Part shown: positions 15,935 to 24,926 of the stretch, in pieces
Numbering within the stretch: the stretch's first letter is position 1
How the letters are laid out: each line of letters starts with the position of its first letter
Origin: Actinoplanes ianthinogenes
GTDB lineage: Bacteria; Actinomycetota; Actinomycetes; Mycobacteriales; Micromonosporaceae
Direction of reading: 5' to 3'
NCBI RefSeq assembly: GCF_018324205.1
Contig: NZ_AP023356.1
Span: 434,001-498,000, forward strand
Length of the DNA stretch: 64,000 nucleotides
The notes under the pieces: generated by a model
What the model saw: the letters and a program-made list of their open reading frames with translations, nothing else
Database searches by the model: none
What the model was told of the DNA's origin: nothing
Made by a program: the position numbers and the translations under genes

Positions 15935-17521
15935 ATGCGCTGGTTGAACGACCTGTCGGTCCGGTTGAAGCTGTACACGGCGGTGCTGGTGGCGGCCCTG
16001 GCCGCGATGGCGGTCGGCCTGCTCGGCCTGGTCCGGCTGCACTCCACCGCTGATGCGGCGGAGTACCTGTACAGCCAGAACCTGGTGCCGATCGCCCAGC
16101 TCGGCGTGGTCGGTCAGGGTGTGCAACGCTCCTGGAGCGAGCTGATGAGCCTGCTGATCAGTCATGACCCGGCCGCGCGAGAGGCCGACAAGCAGGCCAT
16201 CGCCGCCGCGGACGCCGACGCCGACAAGGCCTTCGCCGACTACACCGCCACCGACATGACCGGCCGGGAGGCGGCGGTCGAACGGTTCCGCACCGCCCTG
16301 GTCACGCTGCGCAAGGCCCGCGAGGAGCAGTTGGTGCCGCTGGCCGCCGCCGGCGACCTGAACGGATTCCAGAAGGCCCGGGACACGGCCGCACGACCGG
16401 CATTGAACGCGGCGCAGGCCGCCCTGACCGAGCTGGTCGGCATCGAGACGCGGGTGGCGCAGGAGAAGCGAGCCGAGACGGCGGCCGACTACCACACCGC
16501 GCGTAACCAGATGATCGTGGTCCTGGTGATCGGGGTGGCGGCCGCGCTGGCGCTGGCGGTCCTGGTGGTCCGCGGGATCATGAGCACGCTCGACGCGGTG
16601 GGCCGGGTCAGCCGGGCACTGGCCGCCGGGGACCTGACGGTGACGGCGGCGGTCACCGGCCGGGACGAGCTGGGCCGGATGGCGACCGAGCTGGACACCG
16701 GCATCGCCGCGGTCCGCACCAGCGTGGACCAGATGGGGCAGGTGGCGGTCACGCTGTCGTCCGCCTCCGACGAGCTGTCCACGATCAGCACGCAGCTCCA
16801 GACCGGCGCGGCCGAGGCCGCCGAACGGGCCAACACGGCCATGGCGGCCTCCGAGGAGATCAACACCGGGGTGCAGACCATCGCGGCCGGCGCCGAGCAG
16901 ATGAGCGCCTCGATCGCCGAGATCGCCTCCAGCGCGGCGCAGGCGGCCGAGGTGTCGCAGCAGGGCACCTCGGTCGCGCAGCGGACCACCGCGCAGGTCG
17001 CCGAGCTGGGCGTGGCCAGCGCGGAGATCGGCGACGTGGTCCGGCTGATCACCGCGATCGCGGAGCAGACCAACCTGCTGGCGCTGAACGCCACCATCGA
17101 GGCGGCTCGGGCCGGCGAGCTGGGCAAGGGCTTCGCCGTGGTGGCGGGCGAGGTCAAGGACCTGGCCCAGCAGACGGCGAAGGCGACCGACGAGATCACC
17201 GCCCGGATCAGCGCGATCCAGCTGTCCAGCAACAACGCCGGCGAGGCGATCGGCGAGATCACCGAGGTGATCGGGCGGGTCGGCGACTACACCACCACGA
17301 TCGCCTCGGCGGTCGAGGAGCAGACCGCCACCACCGCCGAGATGAGCCGTTCGGTGGCGGAGGCGGCGACCAGCAGCGGCGAGGTCGCCCGGACCGTGTC
17401 CGGCGTCGCCGAGGTCGCCTCGTCCACGGCCGAGGCGGCCCGCTCCACCCAGGAGGCCGCCACCAGCCTCACCACCATGGCCACCGACCTCACCGGCCTG
17501 GTGACCGCCTTCCGCTACTGA
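15935..17521 (+). CDS. Methyl-accepting chemotaxis protein
   Basis: The 528-residue chemoreceptor has an N-terminal transmembrane helix (about residues 10-33), a four-helix-bundle sensor (about 35-190), a second membrane helix (about 192-212), a HAMP domain (about 213-266) and a long cytoplasmic signalling coiled coil. The hairpin tip carries the highly conserved [19 protein letters not shown]. It would control the CheA kinase at a flagellar pole, as expected for an organism with motile spores. The start is ATG 15935, or ATG 15920 five codons earlier. It overlaps the convergent lectin gene by 7 bp. Confidence 0.93.
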   Translation: MRWLNDLSVRLKLYTAVLVAALAAMAVGLLGLVRLHSTADAAEYLYSQNLVPIAQLGVVGQGVQRSWSELMSLLISHDPAAREADKQAIAAADADADKAFADYTATDMTGREAAVERFRTALVTLRKAREEQLVPLAAAGDLNGFQKARDTAARPALNAAQAALTELVGIETRVAQEKRAETAADYHTARNQMIVVLVIGVAAALALAVLVVRGIMSTLDAVGRVSRALAAGDLTVTAAVTGRDELGRMATELDTGIAAVRTSVDQMGQVAVTLSSASDELSTISTQLQTGAAEAAERANTAMAASEEINTGVQTIAAGAEQMSASIAEIASSAAQAAEVSQQGTSVAQRTTAQVAELGVASAEIGDVVRLITAIAEQTNLLALNATIEAARAGELGKGFAVVAGEVKDLAQQTAKATDEITARISAIQLSSNNAGEAIGEITEVIGRVGDYTTTIASAVEEQTATTAEMSRSVAEAATSSGEVARTVSGVAEVASSTAEAARSTQEAATSLTTMATDLTGLVTAFRY

Positions 17522-18075
17522 CCGATGGTCCACTTCTGGGCCAGGGTGCTGTTGCACGTGTACAGCTGCACCGCCAGGCCGGGCGACGGTGACCCGCCGG
17601 GCACGTCCAGGCAGAAGGTGGTGTCGTCCCGGCCCACCCAGCTCCGCAGGAAGGTGCTGCCCGGCACGGAGCCGGACGCCACCCACTGGGCGTTGCTGGG
17701 GGTTCGGCCGCTGCCGTCGCTGAGCGTGCAGTTGCCGGCGACCACGATCCCGTGGTCGATCGGAACGTCCCCCACCGAGATGCAGCGTCCGCCCGCCGCG
17801 TTGACGAACCAGTAGCGGCCCTTGCCGTTGCCGAGCACCGTCCAGGCCTGATTCGCCCGGCCGGTACAGGTCATCTGCAGGATGCGCGGATCGGGGTCGG
17901 GCTGGTCCTCCGGCTGCAGGCACAGGCCGTTGCCGGCATTCCTGATGCGATGCAGTTCCCCGGCCAGGACCGCCGGCCCGGCGTCGGGCTGCGCGCGGGC
18001 GCCGTCAGCGACCACGAACAGCCCGAACGATGCCATCAGCAGCACCAGCACCAGGCGAAACGCTCTTACCACCAT
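17515..18075 (-). CDS. Secreted ricin-type beta-trefoil lectin protein
   Basis: The 186-residue protein has a signal peptide ([20 protein letters not shown] core, cleavage near residue 28) and one R-type lectin domain. The domain shows three QxW-type repeats ([24 protein letters not shown]), paired cysteines and GNGLCLQPE. No enzyme domain is attached, so it probably binds extracellular polysaccharide by itself. The start is ATG 18075; residues upstream are outside the signal peptide pattern. Confidence 0.87.
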   Translation of the reverse strand: MVVRAFRLVLVLLMASFGLFVVADGARAQPDAGPAVLAGELHRIRNAGNGLCLQPEDQPDPDPRILQMTCTGRANQAWTVLGNGKGRYWFVNAAGGRCISVGDVPIDHGIVVAGNCTLSDGSGRTPSNAQWVASGSVPGSTFLRSWVGRDDTTFCLDVPGGSPSPGLAVQLYTCNSTLAQKWTIGQ

Positions 18076-18209
18076 GGACCTCACAACCTCTCCGAGAATC
18101 GGGAACGTCCTCGAAGCTAGGTGGCGATCGGGTGGCTCCGAATCGGTGAATCTACGGGGTTTTCCCGGCCGCACCGCCTACGTTCCGGTCCCGCCACCTG
18201 ATCGAACTC

Positions 18210-18568
18210 GGTCACCGCCGGATCGCGCGGCGTCCGGGCACTGACCCACCTCACCCTGCACCAGCTCGGCCTCGGCGGCCCGCTGTCCACGATGGCCCAC
18301 TTCCGCGGCAGCGTGGACCGCACGGTCGCGCACATGGCCCGCCGCCAGGCCACGACCCACCCGCCCGGACAGCTGATCGCCGCGATCCGCGCGATGGCGG
18401 GCTCGCGCCGGCACACCCTCGGCGTGACCTACCTGGTCACACGGCGCCGGCCCGGAAGTGCGCGGCCCGATGCGCGCCCTGCTGCTGACCATCGCGGGCC
18501 GCCCGGCCGCACTCCCCGAGCTGTCCGGCGACGGCGTGCCCGCGCTCACGGCAGCGCTGCTGGCCTGA
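18210..18568 (+). pseudogene. Remnant of a maleylpyruvate-isomerase/mycothiol-type family gene
   Basis: One frame encodes an AHLTL-like segment followed by FRGSVDRTVAHMARRQA and RRHTLGVTYL, the middle of a DinB-like mycothiol-dependent isomerase. After about 18440 the match continues in another frame as GPEVRGPMRALLLTIAGRPA and ends ELSGDGVPALTAALLA at the TGA 18566-18568, the family's C-terminus. The central region that normally contains the DxxxHGQDI motif is missing and the N-terminus is incomplete. A deletion with frame loss explains this. It lies between the lectin promoter and a small membrane protein. Confidence 0.65.
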
Positions 18569-18679
18569 TGACCCCACCCGTTCCGGATCACCTGCCCGGA
18601 TGACGCGAACCGGCCCCCGAGAATGGATCATGAATGGCGGCGACCATCCGGAACTCTCCCACGCGCTAAGGTCGAGGCA

Positions 18680-18934
18680 GTGCCTTCTTATATCGCGTCA
18701 ACGATCCGCCGGAGCGCGCTGCGCGCCGGTCTCTTCGGCAGTGTCGTTCTCGGTGCGGTGCTGATCGGCTCGCTGCTCGCGCATTTCACCGTCACCGGCA
18801 CCGCAGCCGTCGTGTCGGTGGTGGGCGTTGCCGCGTTCCTCGGCGGTGCCCTGCTCGGCAGGCGTCTCGGGGATGAGGAGACAACCGACCCTCAGCGACG
18901 GGCCTCAGCCCGCCGGGCCGACCACCAGCTGTAG
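18680..18934 (+). CDS. Small two-helix membrane protein
   Basis: The 84-residue protein has two hydrophobic segments (about residues 15-35 and 40-60) and a charged C-terminal tail. I do not recognise it. The GTG start at 18680 is in frame with a weak upstream AGG. Its last 43 bp overlap the convergent membrane-protein gene, so one of the two ends may be shorter in reality. Confidence 0.5.
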   Translation: MPSYIASTIRRSALRAGLFGSVVLGAVLIGSLLAHFTVTGTAAVVSVVGVAAFLGGALLGRRLGDEETTDPQRRASARRADHQL

Positions 18935-19350
18935 GCACGAAGCCACGCCGCCCGGCCACCGATCACCCCGGCCCCCGCGGCAAGGAAGGCCGCACCGACG
19001 ATCCCGGGCGCCTGCGGTGTCATGTCCAGCGGCAGCCATCGTGTCATGATCACGACTGCTACCAGGTAGACGGCGAACAGCACGACGAAGCCCACCAGCC
19101 ACTGTCCCAGCCGGACCCAGGCGTCTTTACGCTTCTCCCTGCGCAGACGCTCGTAGAGCATCGCCGTCCGCACGTCGTTCGTCGCGCGGGTGTCGTGCCG
19201 GTCGTCGTAGTCGAGCTGGTTGCTCGGCGGCTCGTCCTGGCGCAGGATCACCTCGTCCGGCGTGGCAGGCACCTCCTTCCGGTCCGGCGCCGGGTTTCTC
19301 CTACGTTCCCGCCGGTCCGAGCCACCGGACCCGGGCTCTTTCCCGCTCAT
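18892..19350 (-). CDS. Membrane protein coupled to the EAL fusion gene
   Basis: The 152-residue protein has a strongly charged cytoplasmic N-terminus (about residues 1-80, rich in Arg, Asp and Glu) and two membrane helices (about 84-105 and 115-138). Its ATG overlaps the stop of the upstream EAL fusion gene as ATGA, which implies translational coupling. It may therefore be a membrane partner of that protein. No family recognised. The C-terminal coding end overlaps the small membrane gene on the other strand. Confidence 0.7.
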   Translation of the reverse strand: MSGKEPGSGGSDRRERRRNPAPDRKEVPATPDEVILRQDEPPSNQLDYDDRHDTRATNDVRTAMLYERLRREKRKDAWVRLGQWLVGFVVLFAVYLVAVVIMTRWLPLDMTPQAPGIVGAAFLAAGAGVIGGRAAWLRAYSWWSARRAEARR

Positions 19351-22019
19351 GACGCTTCTCCACCGAGCGCGGCGCCGGCCCGATCCTCCGCCGGGCCGCG
19401 CGACGCAGCCGGCTCGATCGCCGGTGCCGGCCGGCCGACGAAGTAGCCCTGGGCATAGTCGACACCCAGCTCACGCAGCATCCGCAAGGTCGCCTCGTCC
19501 TGCACGAACTCGGCGACGGTCTGGATCCCGTAGGCCTGGCAGACCTGGACCAGCGCCCGCACCAGGACCTGGTCCTGCGGGTTGTCCACCAGGTCCACGA
19601 TGTACTCGCCGTCGATCTTGACAAGGTCGAGGGGGAACAGCCGGAGGTAGCGGAACGAGGCATACCCGGAGCCGAAGTCATCCAGGGCGAGGTGGCAGCC
19701 CAGCTCCCGGATCCGTTCGGCGGAACGCCTGGCCGCGTCGAAGTTCCCGATCAGCGCCGTCTCGGTGATCTCGAAAGTGAGCTGCTCAGGGTTCACTCCC
19801 GACTCTCGTACCAGGCGCTCCACCTCGTCGGCGAGCCGGGGCTCGCCGATCGACCGGCCGGACAGGTTGATCTGCAGTCGCATCCCGGGCTGCCCGGCGG
19901 CGAGCCGGATCGCTCGCTCCGTGACCCACAGGTCGATGGCGAGCACCTCGTCCCGGTCTTCCGCGGCCTCCAGCACCGCAGCCGGCGACAGTGGAACGCC
20001 GTTCCCGTCCCGCACCCGCAGAAGTACCTCGTGGCTGGCTGCCCGTCCGGTCCGGAGATCCATGATCGGCTGGAAGTAGAGCGCCAGCCGGTCGGTCGGC
20101 GCCTGTTCGACGGCGACTGAAATCTCGCTGTTCAGCGAGGTCGTGGCGGCGGCCTCGGCGAGCCGCTCCAGCGTCTGACCGTCGATCCCGTCGAGGCGCC
20201 GAGCCCGGCGACACATCTCCTGGAGAACGTCCGGATCCCGGACACTGACCAGGACCGCGGCCCAGAAGGAGGACGGCGGCAGCAACCCGGCCCGCTCGGT
20301 CCGGCCGATCTGCTCGACGAAATCGGCAAGCCGGAAGACCGGCTGCTCGGAGACACGTGCCCCGGACGGCCGCTCCCTGACCCGGACCAGGGGGCCCGAC
20401 GTGCCCGCGCCGGGCGTGCCGGCCTCCCGGAGTGCGCTCTCCAGCCAGTCGTCGCCGAGGCGTTCCCACTCGAAGTCGTCGAGGTAGCCGGGGGCGGCCT
20501 GCTCGAAAAGGCGGTACGGCAGCGTCTCCGGATGGCCCAGCCGGCGGGCGTCGACGGCGGTGTCGAGCACCGCGCGCACCGGCGGTGGCGCCAGCCGGTA
20601 ACGCTGGACCAGGGTCGCGGCGCCGGCCAGGTACTGGGTGATCCGGCCGTCTCCGGCCCGCTCCGCGGCATAGCGCAGACGAGGGTCGGCAGCGATCATG
20701 GCCGCCTCCAACTCGTACGGCGAGAACTGATCCGGGACATCGATCCGGTGGGCCACGGTAAGTAGGTGACGGGCCTGCGCATACCGGTCCGGTTCGTGGG
20801 CCGGCGGACGCGTGGCCAGGTCGGTCCACTGCTCCCGCCAGACGCTGCCGAAGACCAGAACCGGCCCGCGCCCGGCACCGGTCAGCAGGGTCCGGAGCCC
20901 GGCGGCGACCTGCTCCCCCAGCGCGGGATCAGCGGGGCGCAGGTAGGCGTGTACGTCGTCCAGCCACACCACGGTATGCGGCCCGACCCGGCCGACCCCC
21001 TCCGCCGCCGCCTCGGGCCGGGTCGGATCGTACGGGTACCACACCCGCCACCGGCCCGGATTCTCCTGGTCGAGGTGCCGCGCCGCCTCCCAGAGGGAAC
21101 GCGTCTTACCGGTCGACGAGGCCCCGGCCAGCACCACGAACGCATTGTCACCGGCAGCGATGGCCTGCTCGACGATCCCGCGCAACCGGTCGTCGTGCTC
21201 CCGGGCGATGTACGGCGGCAGCCCTTCCCCCTCGGCGGACTCGGCCACCGGATGCACGCCCAGTAGTAGCGGATCCCAGTCACCGACCGGCTTACCTACC
21301 CGGGTGCTCAGGCTGCCCGAAGCCGGACTGGACGCGGCGGACCAGAGATCGCCGATGTTCCGCACCGCGTCGGGAAGGTCGACCTCACCCGTGGTCGCCA
21401 GCACGGCCGCCAGGGTGACCGCATCGGCTCTGCTCGGCATCACCCGCCCGGTGATGATCCGGTGAATCGTGTCGCGGCTCGGCGTGCCCGGCAGCGCATC
21501 GTTGTCTCGGATCCGGGCGGACAGCTCGGCCAGCGAGGGCGCACCGGCCCGGCGATAGAGGAAGAGGAGGGCATCGCGCAGATCCCGCATGGGCGAGGCC
21601 GGCAGGTCGACGGGCGCCAGACCGCGGGCCCGGCGGGTGCCTCGCCTGCTCCGCGCCTCGGCACGGGCCTGCTCGTACCAGGTCAGCCACGCCTCGGTGG
21701 GTGCGACGACCGCGCCCTTGGCACGACGGCGAAGGTAGTCGACCAGGAACCGAACCGCGCTCGGGTCGGCCGGCATGGTGACGCCCCGGAACCAGTCGCT
21801 CAGACTGCTGATCGACACCTTCAGCGGTGGCTTCTGCTGCGCGGCGTCGTGCTGCACCGTTTGCAGCGGAGGCCGGCCCGCCTGCTCGTAGAGCTGCTTG
21901 AACTCGCGTACGAATCTGCTGGCATCTGCCGGCGGCGACACCAGGCGCCGGTCACCGGGCCCGCCGCCCGGACTCGGCAACGCGCCGGCGAGGTCCTCCG
22001 CCGCGGAGGAACGTGCCAT
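19347..22019 (-). CDS. HTH - STAND-like ATPase - EAL phosphodiesterase fusion
   Basis: The 890-residue protein (ATG 22019; a start 63 bp upstream is possible) has several parts. Two HTH-like segments come first (SISSLSDWFRGVTMP near residue 75 and SRDTIHRIITGRVMPSRADA near 185). A P-loop ATPase region follows (Walker A AGASSTGKTRSLW near 299-310, Walker B VVWLDDVHAYL near 350-360), then a C-terminal EAL domain (about 645-870). The EAL motif reads EVLLR. The other catalytic parts INLSGRS, FEITETALI, DDFGSGY, KIDG, AEFV and QGYF are present, so cyclic di-GMP hydrolysis is plausible. No GGDEF domain or membrane segment is seen. Confidence 0.85.
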   Translation of the reverse strand: MARSSAAEDLAGALPSPGGGPGDRRLVSPPADASRFVREFKQLYEQAGRPPLQTVQHDAAQQKPPLKVSISSLSDWFRGVTMPADPSAVRFLVDYLRRRAKGAVVAPTEAWLTWYEQARAEARSRRGTRRARGLAPVDLPASPMRDLRDALLFLYRRAGAPSLAELSARIRDNDALPGTPSRDTIHRIITGRVMPSRADAVTLAAVLATTGEVDLPDAVRNIGDLWSAASSPASGSLSTRVGKPVGDWDPLLLGVHPVAESAEGEGLPPYIAREHDDRLRGIVEQAIAAGDNAFVVLAGASSTGKTRSLWEAARHLDQENPGRWRVWYPYDPTRPEAAAEGVGRVGPHTVVWLDDVHAYLRPADPALGEQVAAGLRTLLTGAGRGPVLVFGSVWREQWTDLATRPPAHEPDRYAQARHLLTVAHRIDVPDQFSPYELEAAMIAADPRLRYAAERAGDGRITQYLAGAATLVQRYRLAPPPVRAVLDTAVDARRLGHPETLPYRLFEQAAPGYLDDFEWERLGDDWLESALREAGTPGAGTSGPLVRVRERPSGARVSEQPVFRLADFVEQIGRTERAGLLPPSSFWAAVLVSVRDPDVLQEMCRRARRLDGIDGQTLERLAEAAATTSLNSEISVAVEQAPTDRLALYFQPIMDLRTGRAASHEVLLRVRDGNGVPLSPAAVLEAAEDRDEVLAIDLWVTERAIRLAAGQPGMRLQINLSGRSIGEPRLADEVERLVRESGVNPEQLTFEITETALIGNFDAARRSAERIRELGCHLALDDFGSGYASFRYLRLFPLDLVKIDGEYIVDLVDNPQDQVLVRALVQVCQAYGIQTVAEFVQDEATLRMLRELGVDYAQGYFVGRPAPAIEPAASRGPAEDRAGAALGGEAS

Positions 22020-22262
22020 CTCGGTGCTCAGCCGGCGTCGCCGGCAACAGCGGAGCGGACCACCGATCCTCCAGAGTGTCATCGGCCGGACGGCCTTTGT
22101 TCATGATGGACTCCGGAGCCTCCGAGCGCTACGCCAGAAGCGCCTTTCGTGTGCCATTCCGGCCGACTAAGTCCCCCGAAAGAGAGTCACGACCACATCT
22201 CAGCAGCTCAGAGCAGATCGGAGATGTCTCGGAAAATCTGGGAGCTCGTCCGTAACCGAGGG

Positions 22263-22631
22263 TCAGTCGCGGGCGGCGAAGGCGGCTCGGGCTTCGAGGA
22301 GGTCGTCGAGGTGGTCGGTGCACCACGTGCGGGCGGCGGCGACCAGGGTGAGCAGGCTGCGGCCCAGCGGGGTGAGGGCGTACTCGACGCGGGGCGGATT
22401 CTCGTCGTACGCGAATCGGGTTATCAATCCGTCACGTTCCATCGACCGTAAGGTCGCGGAGAGGACCTTGGGGGTGACCGTGCGGAGCGGGACGCGCAGC
22501 TCGGTGAAGCGGCGCGGGCCGCCCTCCAGGCAGAGGACCACCATCGCGGTCCACTTGTCCCCGATCTGGAACGGCATCACGGTCGTCGGGCAGGCGGCGT
22601 CGAACATGTCCGGGCTCAGGCTGGCCGTCAT
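22263..22631 (-). CDS. HxlR-family transcriptional regulator
   Basis: The 122-residue winged-helix protein shows the HxlR pattern: IGDKWTAMVVLCLEGGPRRF, then VTPKVLSATLRSMERDGLI and RVEYALTPLGRSLL, with an N-terminal Cys (AACP, residue 14) often used for redox sensing. It is divergent from an NmrA-like gene 62 bp away, a common pairing in which the regulator responds to electrophiles and controls the oxidoreductase. Confidence 0.9.
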   Translation of the reverse strand: MTASLSPDMFDAACPTTVMPFQIGDKWTAMVVLCLEGGPRRFTELRVPLRTVTPKVLSATLRSMERDGLITRFAYDENPPRVEYALTPLGRSLLTLVAAARTWCTDHLDDLLEARAAFAARD

Positions 22632-22693
22632 CCGACGAGCGTAACGCCGGTTTCGTTGCGGTAACCGGGGGTGGGTCGCCTAGCGTCCCCGGC

Positions 22694-23305
22694 ATGACCA
22701 GCATCGTTGTCTTCGGCGCGGGTGGCCGCGCCAGCCGCGCCATCGTCGCCGAGGCCCGGAGCCGCGGCCTCGCCGTCACCGCCGTCGTCCGGGATCCCGC
22801 CCGGCATCCCGACCTGCCGGACGCCGTACGCGGTGACATCACCGACCCGGCCGGCGTAGCCGCACTGGTGAAAGACCACGACGCCGCGGTGCACGCGGTC
22901 AGCCCGGCCTCGGGCCCGGAGCAGCTCGCCCGGCTCGACCTCGACCCGGACTTCTTCGTCGAGGCCGCCGACGCGCTGACCGGATCGGGCGTGCCGCGGG
23001 TGATCGCCATCGGACTGTTCAGCAACCTCGACGGCGCCGGCCCGCTGCCCGAGCCGTTCCGGGCCTTCGGTGACGCGCACACCGCCGGGCTGGCCCGGCT
23101 CCGCACCTCGGAGGCCGACTGGGCCATGCTGACGCCGCCGGCCTCACTGTCGCTGGACAATCCCAGGCTGGGCCGCTATCGGCTGGGCGGCGAGGCCGCC
23201 GTCGGAGGCAGTCTTTCGTACGCCGATCTGGCCCTCGCCGTGATCGACGAGATCGTGAAGCCCACCCTGCACCGCACCCGCGTGGCCGTGTTCAACGAGG
23301 ACTGA
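22694..23305 (+). CDS. NAD(P)-binding NmrA/SDR-like protein
   Basis: The 203-residue Rossmann-fold protein starts MTSIVVFGAGGRASRAIV, an NAD(P)-binding glycine motif, and contains VRGDITDPAGVAALVKDHDA and the GVPRVIAIG strand of the atypical short-chain dehydrogenase group. A catalytic YxxxK is not evident. Its function may be redox sensing or epimerase-like. Probably controlled by the divergent HxlR protein. The stop overlaps the convergent gene by 14 bp. Confidence 0.85.
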   Translation: MTSIVVFGAGGRASRAIVAEARSRGLAVTAVVRDPARHPDLPDAVRGDITDPAGVAALVKDHDAAVHAVSPASGPEQLARLDLDPDFFVEAADALTGSGVPRVIAIGLFSNLDGAGPLPEPFRAFGDAHTAGLARLRTSEADWAMLTPPASLSLDNPRLGRYRLGGEAAVGGSLSYADLALAVIDEIVKPTLHRTRVAVFNED

Positions 23306-23786
23306 TCGTGGTCCGCCCGCCCGGCGCCCCGTACAACCACAGGGTGCCGGGCGGCGGCAGCGGCAGCACGCCCCGGAGCAGCGCGGCGAGGGCCCCGCCC
23401 AGCTCGGCGATCGGCCCCACGTCGTACGCGTGGTCGCCCCGGAAGACCAGATGCCAGTCGTCGGACTGCCCGGGTGTGCGGGGCGCCCGTTCCAGCAGGC
23501 GCGCGGCGGTGTCGTCGAGCAGCTCGGCGAACTCCTCCCGCTCCCCGGTGTCCAGCCCGAGCGCGACGTCGAAGAAGAGGTCACTGAACATCGCCTGGGT
23601 GCGGATCTCCTCCACCCGGGCCTCCCACCAGTCCGGACGATGCTCCGGCGGGATGCTCTCGACGTCGCGCAGGAGCTGACCGAGCAGGATCGCGAGGGCG
23701 CCGTCGTACGCCCAGATCTCCCGCCCCGGATCGGGTTGATCCGGCGGCGGCGCACCGTAGCAGCCGATCGACCTGGTTTTGCTCAC
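23292..23786 (-). CDS. Hypothetical protein
   Basis: The 164-residue acidic protein is soluble, with many Trp and Asp residues and no recognised motif. It follows the zinc-type dehydrogenase by 24 bp on the same strand and may be the last gene of that run. ATG 23786 is the only good start. Confidence 0.6.
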   Translation of the reverse strand: MSKTRSIGCYGAPPPDQPDPGREIWAYDGALAILLGQLLRDVESIPPEHRPDWWEARVEEIRTQAMFSDLFFDVALGLDTGEREEFAELLDDTAARLLERAPRTPGQSDDWHLVFRGDHAYDVGPIAELGGALAALLRGVLPLPPPGTLWLYGAPGGRTTISPR

Positions 23787-23810
23787 CGATTCATGGTCGC
23801 TTATTCGCGG

Positions 23811-24824
23811 TCACGGCACGAGGATCAACCGGATCGGATTCCCCTCCTTCTCGTCCAGTTGGCGCACCGCGTCGGCGGCCTGGGCCAGCGGCACGGTGCC
23901 GCTCACCGACCGGGAGAACTCCACCCGGTTCAGCGCGACCAGCGACAGCAGCTCCAGCACGTGCTCCGGCCCGGAGCCGTAGTGCCCGCGGATCTCCTGC
24001 TCCAGATAGCTGAACCGGGTGCCGTCCGGAATGGTCAGCGGCTGGTCGGTGAGCCCGACCAGGGTGAGCCGGCCACCCTTGGACAGGGTCCGGGCGGCCT
24101 GTGAGCGGACCGCCCCGACCCCGGCGAAGTCGAACGCGTGCGCCAGCCCCACCCCGCCGGTGGCCTCGGCGACCAGCGAGCCGAACTCCGGGTCGCCCGG
24201 GTCGAGGGCCAGGTCGGCGCCGAACTGAAGGGCCCGCTCCCGGGCGCCGGGCAGCGGGTCGACCGCGATGATCGGCGCCGCCCCGATCACCCGCAGCAGC
24301 TGCACGGCGTGCGCGCCGAGCCCGCCGACACCCCAGACGCCGACCGCCCGGGCCGGCTGCACCGCGGCGGTCGTGGTGATCGCCGCCCACGGTGTGGAGA
24401 CCGCGTCCGGGATGAAGCAGGCCTGCTCGAACGAGAGGGTGTCCGGGATCGGCACCACGGTCCCGGCGGTGGCCACCGTGTACTGCGCCCAGCCGCCGTC
24501 GTAGTCGACGCCGCGAGTCAGCACGGTCGCGCCGCGCAGCTCGCCGGCCTGCAACAGCACCCGCTCCCCCACGGTGAGCCCGGTGACCCCGGCGCCCACC
24601 TCGTCGATCACCCCGGCCGTCTCGTGCCCGAGCGTGACGCTCTCCCCGGTCAGGTGCAGCGGCTTGAGCATGCCCTGGATCAGGTGGACGTCGGAGAGGC
24701 ACACCCCGGCCGCCCGCACCGCGATCCGGACCTGCCCGGGCCCGGCGTGTGGCTCGTCCACCTCCTCGACGGCGAACTTCCCGGACGACACGTTCAGACG
24801 GCCAGCCAGCATCGATTCCTCCAC
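23811..24824 (-). CDS. Zinc-type alcohol dehydrogenase (MDR family)
   Basis: The 337-residue protein has the medium-chain dehydrogenase layout: GVCLSDVHLI (catalytic Zn Cys), GHETAGVIDEVGAGVTGLTVG, the domain joint ACFIPDAVSTPWAAI, and the NAD(P) motif VWGVGGLGAHAVQLL (about residue 185). The four-Cys structural zinc lobe is absent, replaced by QAGELRGATV. The substrate cannot be assigned. Start ATG 24824, or ATG 24812 inside it. It follows the alpha/beta hydrolase gene on the same strand. Confidence 0.9.
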   Translation of the reverse strand: MEESMLAGRLNVSSGKFAVEEVDEPHAGPGQVRIAVRAAGVCLSDVHLIQGMLKPLHLTGESVTLGHETAGVIDEVGAGVTGLTVGERVLLQAGELRGATVLTRGVDYDGGWAQYTVATAGTVVPIPDTLSFEQACFIPDAVSTPWAAITTTAAVQPARAVGVWGVGGLGAHAVQLLRVIGAAPIIAVDPLPGARERALQFGADLALDPGDPEFGSLVAEATGGVGLAHAFDFAGVGAVRSQAARTLSKGGRLTLVGLTDQPLTIPDGTRFSYLEQEIRGHYGSGPEHVLELLSLVALNRVEFSRSVSGTVPLAQAADAVRQLDEKEGNPIRLILVP

Positions 24825-24926
24825 CTTTCGGCTTCCCGGTCCCCCAAAGGCCTACCACGAAGACATGGATCGCGGGTGGATCATCGGTGCATGCGGCAGC
24901 CACACGAGATCATCGGGTGCGGGCGT

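Noticed and set aside
15698..17923. 741-residue minus-strand frame opposite the chemoreceptor
   Set aside because: Shadow of the chemoreceptor, whose conserved tip and domain order are unambiguous.
22195..22227. Inverted repeat ACATCTC/GAGATGT upstream of the EAL fusion gene
   Set aside because: Only 7-bp arms with a 19-base gap; no known operator pattern and could be chance.
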